Source: Comamonadaceae bacterium (GTDB lineage Bacteria > Pseudomonadota > Gammaproteobacteria > Burkholderiales > Burkholderiaceae_C). Taken from it: 11,213 bases of DNA. The notes beneath the pieces are model-generated. The model searched no databases. It was given only the letters and a program-made list of their open reading frames with translations, and was not told the origin of the DNA. The DNA lies in NCBI GenBank assembly GCA_947372005.1, contig CANBRV010000051.1:1-11213 (forward strand). The letters are read 5' to 3'. Below, in pieces: positions 6,935-11,213 of this stretch (position 1 is its first letter; each line of letters starts with the position of its first letter). Position numbers and translations under genes: made by a program.

Positions 6935-7402
6935 TTACTTCTTAGCATCAGCAGCTGGCTTTGCATCTGCTTTCTTGTCGTCTTTTTTATCAGCCTTCTT
7001 GTCCGCTTTAGCATCTGCTGCGGCTTTTTTATCAGCTGCAGCCTTTGCTTTTGCATCAGCTTTAGCTGCTGGCTTGTCATCCTTCTTAGCTGCAACAGAT
7101 TTCTCTTCTGCTTTAGCAGGCGCGCCCTTATAAGCTGCGCCACCAACAGTTAAACCATTCGTAGATAGATTGGCAGCACTTTTTTCGCCAATACCGCTCA
7201 CGCGAGTCACGAAATCATTCCAATCTTTAAAGTTACCTTTTTTGCGCTCATCCACAATCTTTGCAGAAATTGCGGGGCCGATACCTTTCACACTGTCAAG
7301 TTCAGCAGCCGTTGCTTTATTCGCATCAACAGCAGCAAAACTTGCCGCTGCATAGAGCATTGCCGCAAACATAGCAACCATAGCAATAAATTTCTTAATC
7401 AT
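6935..7402 (-). CDS. Exported ComEA-like helix-hairpin-helix protein with Lys/Ala/Asp-rich tail
   Basis: The 155-residue product has three parts. Residues 1-23 form a Sec signal peptide (MIKK, then a hydrophobic run ending SFAA) with probable cleavage near 23-24. Residues 25-90 match the ComEA helix-hairpin-helix repeat: VDANKATAAELDSVKGIGP, with hairpin GIG at 40-42 and a second hairpin SGIGEKSA at 69-76. Residues 97-155 are almost only Ala, Lys, Asp, Glu and Pro. In ComEA proteins this domain binds double-stranded DNA in the periplasm during uptake; short ComEA-like proteins are common in proteobacteria and most are untested. An AGGAG on the minus strand ends 6 nt before the ATG and supports the start. 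The gene stands alone: a probable terminator precedes it and a strong one follows it. DNA binding and a periplasmic location are inferred; a role in competence is not shown. Confidence 0.85.
   Translation of the reverse strand: MIKKFIAMVAMFAAMLYAAASFAAVDANKATAAELDSVKGIGPAISAKIVDERKKGNFKDWNDFVTRVSGIGEKSAANLSTNGLTVGGAAYKGAPAKAEEKSVAAKKDDKPAAKADAKAKAAADKKAAADAKADKKADKKDDKKADAKPAADAKK
6938..7114 (-). repeat. Low-complexity coding tract (Ala/Lys/Asp tail)
   Basis: This stretch encodes residues 97-155 of the ComEA-like protein. It is built from irregular repeats of lysine, alanine and aspartate codons, giving recurrent short words such as GCATC(A/T)GC and TTTTTATCAGC on the plus strand. About a third of the residues are lysine and about a fifth acidic. 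No exact long repeat unit is visible, so it is a degenerate low-complexity tract rather than a tandem array. Confidence 0.65.
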
Positions 7403-7484
7403 TAAAAACTCCTGAAAATAAAAGAAGATGAAAACAAACTCAGTAAACGACTGAGGACGTATGTGATAAACGTGCGCTATCTTA
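7403..7484 (-). other. Intergenic region between hldD and the ComEA-like gene
   Basis: This is the largest gene-free gap in the window (82 bp). It holds the probable hldD terminator (7430-7455) and the ribosome-binding site of the ComEA-like gene. A promoter for that gene is expected here. The candidates I can see on the minus strand are weak: TTTATC with a 17-nt spacer to TTTACT, which overlaps the hairpin; and TTGAAG with a 15-nt spacer to TAAGAT at the end of hldD. Neither is convincing. Confidence 0.4.
7430..7455 (-). terminator. Probable intrinsic terminator of the lapB-MFS-hldA-hldD unit
   Basis: On the minus strand CTCAGT (7455-7450) pairs with ACTGAG (7444-7439) around the five-base loop CGTTT. 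TTTGTTTTC follows directly. It begins 30 bp after the hldD stop. The stem is only 6 bp with three G-C pairs, so termination may be partial. The other strand has no T run after the stem, so the orientation is clear. Confidence 0.55.
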
Positions 7485-8480
7485 CTAGGTTGACAGTCGC
7501 TTCAAATAACTCGACACCCCTTGCGCAACGTCCGCAAAAACATGGTCGCAACCTACTTGTCGTAAAGCTGAAAGATCAGCTTGGGTATAGCTTTGATATT
7601 TACCCTTCAACGCATCTGGGAAATCGATGTAAGCGATCGCTTTACTTTTAACTATCTGTTCTAGGCTGACATCTTGATTCGTCAACCCTTGTACAACAGC
7701 TAAAGCCACATCATTAAAAGGCTGCGAACGCCCTGTCCCCAAATTAAAAATGCCTGACTTTTCTGAATGATCAAAAAACCATAAATTAACAGCGGCTATA
7801 TCGTCAACGTAGATAAAGTCGCGCTTTTGCTCGCCCGCAGCATACCCATCGTATCCACCAAACAACTTAACAACCCCATCCGCCTGAAATTGATTAAATT
7901 GATGAAACGCCACGCTTGCCATCCGACCTTTATGCTGCTCGCGAGGACCATAAACATTGAAATATCGAAAACCAGTGACCTGCGTTTTTTGAGCGGTAAA
8001 CATAGCTGTTTTGCGCCTGACCCACTGATCAAATAAAAGCTTGCTATAGCCATAGACGTTGAGTGGCTTTTCGTATTCAGGCGACTCTTTAAATGTATCG
8101 GAGCCGCCATACACAGCTGCTGACGAAGCGTAGAGCAAACGCGTGCCTTGTGCTTGACAAGCGTCGAACAACTGACACGAAAGGCTGAAGTTGTTGCGCA
8201 TCATGTATGCGCCGTCGCTCTCCATGGTGTCGCTACATGCACCCTCATGAAAAATCGCATCGACTTTGCCATACTGCTTAGCACTAAAGCGATGATAAAA
8301 ATCACTTGCATCAACGTAATCACTAATGTGCAGATCTGCGAGGTTACGAAATTTATCCCCTTGCTTTAAATCATCAACGGCAATGATGTCCGTTATACCG
8401 CGCGCATTCAGACCTTGCACAATATTGCTGCCAATAAAGCCTGCGGCGCCGGTCACAACGATTCGCTTGTTGTTGCTCAT
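7485..8480 (-). CDS. hldD: ADP-L-glycero-D-manno-heptose 6-epimerase
   Basis: HldD (RfaD) epimerises ADP-D-glycero-D-manno-heptose to the L-glycero form, the last cytoplasmic step in making the heptose donor for the LPS inner core. The 331-residue product is an extended short-chain dehydrogenase/reductase. Seen: the nucleotide-binding GAAGFIG at 11-17 after VVT; FHEGACSDT at 78-86; the serine-rich strand YASSAAVYG at 117-125; catalytic Tyr143 and Lys147 in YGYSK; and the epimerase-specific FNVYGPREQHKGRMASVAFH around 174-193. RDFIYVDD at 220-227 is also conserved. GAGGAG on the minus strand, inside the end of hldA, supports the ATG at 8480, which shares four bases with the hldA stop. A probable terminator follows 30 bp after its stop. 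Confidence 0.96.
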   Translation of the reverse strand: MSNNKRIVVTGAAGFIGSNIVQGLNARGITDIIAVDDLKQGDKFRNLADLHISDYVDASDFYHRFSAKQYGKVDAIFHEGACSDTMESDGAYMMRNNFSLSCQLFDACQAQGTRLLYASSAAVYGGSDTFKESPEYEKPLNVYGYSKLLFDQWVRRKTAMFTAQKTQVTGFRYFNVYGPREQHKGRMASVAFHQFNQFQADGVVKLFGGYDGYAAGEQKRDFIYVDDIAAVNLWFFDHSEKSGIFNLGTGRSQPFNDVALAVVQGLTNQDVSLEQIVKSKAIAYIDFPDALKGKYQSYTQADLSALRQVGCDHVFADVAQGVSSYLKRLST

Positions 8481-9409
8481 TGAAATAACTCCTCAAAGCT
8501 AACGGTTGCCGTACCAAATTTGCCCACCACAATGCCGCCTGCGCGGTTGGCGTGCGGCATCGCTTCGCGCAAACTCATGCCAGAGGCGACTAGAGCTGCT
8601 AGCGTTGCAATAACAGTGTCACCCGCACCCGTTACATCAAAAACTTCGTGCGCGGTTGCCCGAACATGTAGCTCACCGTCGGCGTCATACAAACTCATAC
8701 CTTCCTCGCTACGCGTAAAAAGCAATGTTTCAAGCTTGAGCGATTCGCGTAAATTTTGCGCTTTGATTCGTAACTCATCCTCATCACGCCATGAGCCAAT
8801 CACTTGCTGCAACTCACTTCGATTAGGTGTAATAACAGTTGCGCCTTTATAGTGTGCGTAATTTGAACCCTTGGGGTCAATCAGTACAGGCTTCTTGGCT
8901 GCTCGGGCAATCGCAATCATTTCAGACACATGGGCGAGCCCGCCTTTTGCGTAATCGGAGAACAAAATTGCATCATGCTCGGTGACCAATCGCTTAAATG
9001 CCCCTGTTTGCGCCGCCAGCACATCGTGTTCTGGTGTGTTTTCAAAATCAAGCCTAATGAGCTGCTGCGCACGGCCAATAACACGCAGCTTGACTGTGGT
9101 CTCCAGCTGTGAATCACGCGTTAAATAAGTTGTAATTCCTGTACGGCGCATAAGATCTTCTAGCTCACGCCCCGCCGCATCGTCACCCACCACACTTAAA
9201 AAAGAAGTCTGAGCCCCCAACATAGCCGCGTTATAGGCCACGTTAGCTGCGCCACCCACTCGATCTTCGCGCCTATTAATTTTGACCACAGGCACCGGCG
9301 CTTCGGGGCTAATGCGGTCCACAGCGCCATACCAATAGCGATCCAGCATGGCATCCCCCACCACGAGGACATTAGCTTTGCTTAAATTAGGTTTCACATT
9401 TGACTTCAT
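8477..9409 (-). CDS. hldA: D-glycero-beta-D-manno-heptose-7-phosphate kinase (single-domain HldA/RfaE1)
   Basis: This PfkB-family sugar kinase phosphorylates D-glycero-D-manno-heptose 7-phosphate at C1 for LPS core synthesis. With the start at 9409 the product has 310 residues: kinase domain only, without the nucleotidyltransferase domain fused in E. coli HldE. A separate HldC (RfaE2) must be encoded elsewhere if the pathway is complete. Motifs: VVGDAMLDRYWYG at 16-28, RISPEAPVP at 32-40, GGAANVA at 52-58, SDYAKGG at 151-157, DPKGSNYAHYKGATVITPNRSE at 178-199, and the ATP/catalytic motif DVTGAGDT at 258-265 with Asp264 as the base. An ATG at 9430 in the same frame would add 7 residues but overlaps the MFS gene and has no ribosome-binding site. 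The 9409 start has GGGGA 10 nt upstream and also GATAAT 6 nt upstream. The stop overlaps hldD. Confidence 0.94.
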   Translation of the reverse strand: MKSNVKPNLSKANVLVVGDAMLDRYWYGAVDRISPEAPVPVVKINRREDRVGGAANVAYNAAMLGAQTSFLSVVGDDAAGRELEDLMRRTGITTYLTRDSQLETTVKLRVIGRAQQLIRLDFENTPEHDVLAAQTGAFKRLVTEHDAILFSDYAKGGLAHVSEMIAIARAAKKPVLIDPKGSNYAHYKGATVITPNRSELQQVIGSWRDEDELRIKAQNLRESLKLETLLFTRSEEGMSLYDADGELHVRATAHEVFDVTGAGDTVIATLAALVASGMSLREAMPHANRAGGIVVGKFGTATVSFEELFQ

Positions 9410-9421
9410 TATTCGATTATC
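9410..9421 (-). promoter_or_regulatory. Candidate -10 hexamer for an internal or leaderless hldA start
   Basis: On the minus strand GATAAT occupies 9421-9416, with six bases to the hldA ATG at 9409. This is the same hexamer and spacing seen before yaaA. It also contains the TAA stop of the MFS gene and overlaps a weak GGGGA, so its sequence may be constrained for other reasons. There is no good -35 match. Confidence 0.22.
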
Positions 9422-10676
9422 CCCGAGCATGACGATAAAAATGAAGGTATGAAGCTAAACAACTCAGCCAAAACAGCGCGAATGCTGCTTGATAGGCTTG
9501 TTGCGTTTGCAACCCTGTCCACAAAAAAAGATCGATCGCCAGACCAAGACCCCATTGCATTGTGAATACGCCCATAAAAATGACCAAGTTATAGGCTGTG
9601 AGTGCTCTGCCTGCCATATTGGTTGTGAATGCCATGCCCACAGCCGGCTGTGCAAGAGAGACGAAAGAGCTACTCACAAAATAGAAAATCCAGACAAGCC
9701 ATATGGGCAATATTGAATCGCCGAGAAGCGGGATATCGATGGCGACCAACACCGCCAATGGCAGTGCTAACAAACTAAACGGCAGCCCCACACGTATCAA
9801 TCGCACAGCATCCCACCCACGGCGAGCTAGCTTGGGATTCATCCACCCCCAAATCGAATAGTTAATGAGCATGGCAAAATTAATGGCGAATAAACCACCT
9901 GCCGCCTGAGTTGGAGAGTAACCTGCCACGCGTGTCATCCATGGCCCTACCCACAAGGTTTGAATGGCAATCATTCCACCATAGATAAAAAATCCTATTG
10001 GCACCATGCGGACAAAAGCAGGATGCCTCCAGATCGAGATGTGCTCTACGCTGCTCGCTAGCAATGACGTGGAAGATTTCTCTCGATTGGTTTCACGCCA
10101 ACCCGGGACGCACAAAACAATCAAAAACATAGACAACGCAACAAGCGCCGCTAGCAGCCAAAAAACACCACGCCAACCGATGACTGGTATGGCAGCTTGT
10201 ACAGGCAGCGTTGCGCAAAGCATACCCAATGATCCTGTCATTAACATCCACGAATTAGCACGCAACTGTGTTTCTGGATTGAACCAACGGCGATATGCTG
10301 TCAGCGGCGCCATCAAGCACACACTCACCCCAAGCCCGCACAGCACGCGGGCAAACAGCAAGCTATAAAAATGATGTGCAAGCGCAAACACGGCGCAGCC
10401 CAAGACAGCAATCGAGAGCATCAAAAGAATCACACGGCGCGGACCGTAGCGATCTAGCCAAGAACCTAGCGGAATTTGTAGCGCCGCAAAACCAAGAAAA
10501 TAACCACCCGATAAAAGTCCTAAGTCTCTAGCTTGCAGTGCAAACTCTTGCGTCAGCATAGGCGCAATGGTGGCCGTAACGGTGCGCAGCGATGCAGAAA
10601 GAAAATAAGCCACTGCAAACGCCGTGAACATCGTCACGGCGCGAATGTTTTGATGAGAATCGTTAGAGTTCTTCAA
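9417..10676 (-). CDS. Major facilitator superfamily transporter, substrate unknown
   Basis: This is an inner-membrane secondary transporter of the MFS fold. With the TTG start chosen here it has 419 residues. Hydrophobic segments are spread along the whole protein in a pattern fitting 12 helices in two halves, with a polar central loop (RETNREKSS region, about 203-220). The MFS motif A between helices 2 and 3 is clear: GSWLDRYGPRR at 71-81. Nothing I recognise gives the substrate. The start is uncertain. The frame runs open to an ATG at 10760, but that lies 98 bp inside lapB, over its conserved zinc domain. TTG 10676 gives a polar N terminus before helix 1 and a 14-bp overlap; GTG 10637 and ATG 10631 are alternatives. 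None has a good ribosome-binding site, so translation may depend on coupling to lapB. Its position between lapB and hldA puts it in an LPS operon, but that does not prove an LPS role. Confidence 0.85.
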   Translation of the reverse strand: MKNSNDSHQNIRAVTMFTAFAVAYFLSASLRTVTATIAPMLTQEFALQARDLGLLSGGYFLGFAALQIPLGSWLDRYGPRRVILLMLSIAVLGCAVFALAHHFYSLLFARVLCGLGVSVCLMAPLTAYRRWFNPETQLRANSWMLMTGSLGMLCATLPVQAAIPVIGWRGVFWLLAALVALSMFLIVLCVPGWRETNREKSSTSLLASSVEHISIWRHPAFVRMVPIGFFIYGGMIAIQTLWVGPWMTRVAGYSPTQAAGGLFAINFAMLINYSIWGWMNPKLARRGWDAVRLIRVGLPFSLLALPLAVLVAIDIPLLGDSILPIWLVWIFYFVSSSFVSLAQPAVGMAFTTNMAGRALTAYNLVIFMGVFTMQWGLGLAIDLFLWTGLQTQQAYQAAFALFWLSCLASYLHFYRHARG

Positions 10677-11213
10677 CGCGCTTAAACGGATAGCTATCCC
10701 ATGCTTGACAGCCTGGACACTGCCAAAAGTATTGCGTCGCCTCGAAACCACACGCCGCACAGCGGTAGCGCTTTAATGGCTCCGTTGCCTTTTGAAGCGC
10801 TGCCTGCGTTTCGGCAGATTCAATCAAATGGCTCGCTGCCACCAAAGAGGGGGTATGGGCTAAATGCGCGGCATAGGCATCTCGTTCATTTTTCCAGCCC
10901 GCAGCAATTAAGGCTTCTAAGACATCCAAACTGTGCGTATCGTCATACGCTGCTGCAAGCAGCGCAATAGCAGCGCCACGTTCAGACTCAGTTTTTGCAC
11001 AAGAGATAAGAGGTAAGGCCAATAAAGGTAAGGCTTGCGGAGCAGTACTCGCTGCTATGCCAAGCAAATCATGACTTGCGGAAAAATCACTTTGCGCTGC
11101 ATGCTTTTTTGCTAGCTCGAGGTACGCGCGTGGTGAGCTAGGCGACAAGGCAATCGCATCCTCAAATAGGCCTTGTTCACAGAAGTAGTGCGCTCGGCGT
11201 TTATCGTAGCTCC
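10663..11213 (-). CDS. lapB: Lipopolysaccharide assembly protein LapB, 3' part (N terminus outside window)
   Basis: LapB (YciM) is an inner-membrane-anchored TPR protein facing the cytoplasm. In E. coli it directs FtsH to degrade LpxC and so limits lipid A synthesis. The frame is open to the window edge, so the gene starts beyond 11213; about 182 residues of a usual 385-390 are visible. The visible part begins YDKRRAHYFCEQG, typical of a LapB mid-region TPR, and continues as helical Ala/Leu-rich TPR repeats. It ends in the diagnostic rubredoxin-like domain YRCAACGF, then FWQCPGCQAWDSYPF, with two CxxC pairs for a metal. The C-terminal domain is complete and ends RVEEL. A start codon at 11148 is only an internal TTG. 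The stop lies inside the beginning of the MFS frame, giving a tight junction. In related genomes lapA is usually next upstream. Confidence 0.93.
   Translation of the reverse strand, partial: SYDKRRAHYFCEQGLFEDAIALSPSSPRAYLELAKKHAAQSDFSASHDLLGIAASTAPQALPLLALPLISCAKTESERGAAIALLAAAYDDTHSLDVLEALIAAGWKNERDAYAAHLAHTPSLVAASHLIESAETQAALQKATEPLKRYRCAACGFEATQYFWQCPGCQAWDSYPFKRVEEL

Noticed and set aside
7796..8369. Open frames on both strands inside hldD.
   Set aside because: They are shadows of the hldD reading frame with no family resemblance.
4300..8400. Lower G+C in mlaC, yaaA and the ComEA-like gene than in gltD-mlaFE, as a sign of horizontal transfer.
   Set aside because: All are conserved core genes in expected neighbourhoods, no integrase or repeats flank them, and the change looks gradual by eye.
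9430..9430. ATG at 9430 as the start of hldA.
   Set aside because: It lies inside the MFS gene, has no ribosome-binding site, and adds residues not needed by the kinase fold. The ATG at 9409 fits better.
10688..10699. Perfect 12-bp palindrome GGATAGCTATCC near the end of lapB, just upstream of a possible MFS start.
   Set aside because: It encodes the conserved Trp-Asp-Ser-Tyr-Pro region of LapB and has no partner site, so it is probably a by-product of codon choice rather than an operator.
1..11213. A hidden new defence, mobile or biosynthetic system in the window.
   Set aside because: Every long frame except the MFS transporter and the ComEA-like protein belongs to a well-known family. No repeats, recombinases, toxin-like small genes or unexplained long gaps are present.

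Overview
The window looks like ordinary core-genome DNA from a Gram-negative betaproteobacterium, most likely of the order Burkholderiales. Three things suggest this: gltD sits directly upstream of a complete mlaFEDACB operon with mlaA inside it; lapB lies beside hldA and hldD; and the heptose kinase is a single-domain HldA without a fused nucleotidyltransferase. By eye the base composition is close to half G+C, higher in gltD/mlaFE than in mlaC or yaaA. Genus cannot be told from what is visible.

The plus strand (1-5238) carries the 3' part of gltD (glutamate synthase small subunit), then six tightly packed Mla genes: mlaF (ATPase), mlaE (permease), mlaD (MCE protein), mlaA (outer-membrane lipoprotein), mlaC (periplasmic lipid carrier) and mlaB (STAS subunit). 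Together they encode the whole retrograde phospholipid-trafficking route that maintains outer-membrane lipid asymmetry.

The minus strand (11213 down to 5246) reads as three units. The first is lapB (3' part), an MFS transporter gene, hldA and hldD, and concerns LPS assembly control and heptose synthesis. It ends at a probable hairpin terminator near 7430-7455. The second is a single gene for an exported ComEA-like helix-hairpin-helix protein with a lysine/alanine/aspartate tail, followed by a clear intrinsic terminator with a UUCG loop at 6892-6917. The third is yaaA-queF, for peroxide-stress protection and queuosine biosynthesis, overlapping by four bases. It converges on mlaB with only 7 bp between stop codons.

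The common theme is the cell envelope: Mla lipid transport on one strand, LPS core and LapB on the other. Coding density is very high. The largest gene-free gap is 82 bp (7403-7484), so no long empty stretch needs explaining. I saw no tRNA, rRNA, CRISPR array, insertion sequence, phage gene or toxin-antitoxin pair.

I did not find a new multi-gene system. The more interesting points are small: three genes without a good Shine-Dalgarno sequence that have a -10-like hexamer exactly 6 nt before ATG (possible leaderless starts), the low-complexity tail on the ComEA-like protein, and the MFS gene placed inside the LPS cluster.
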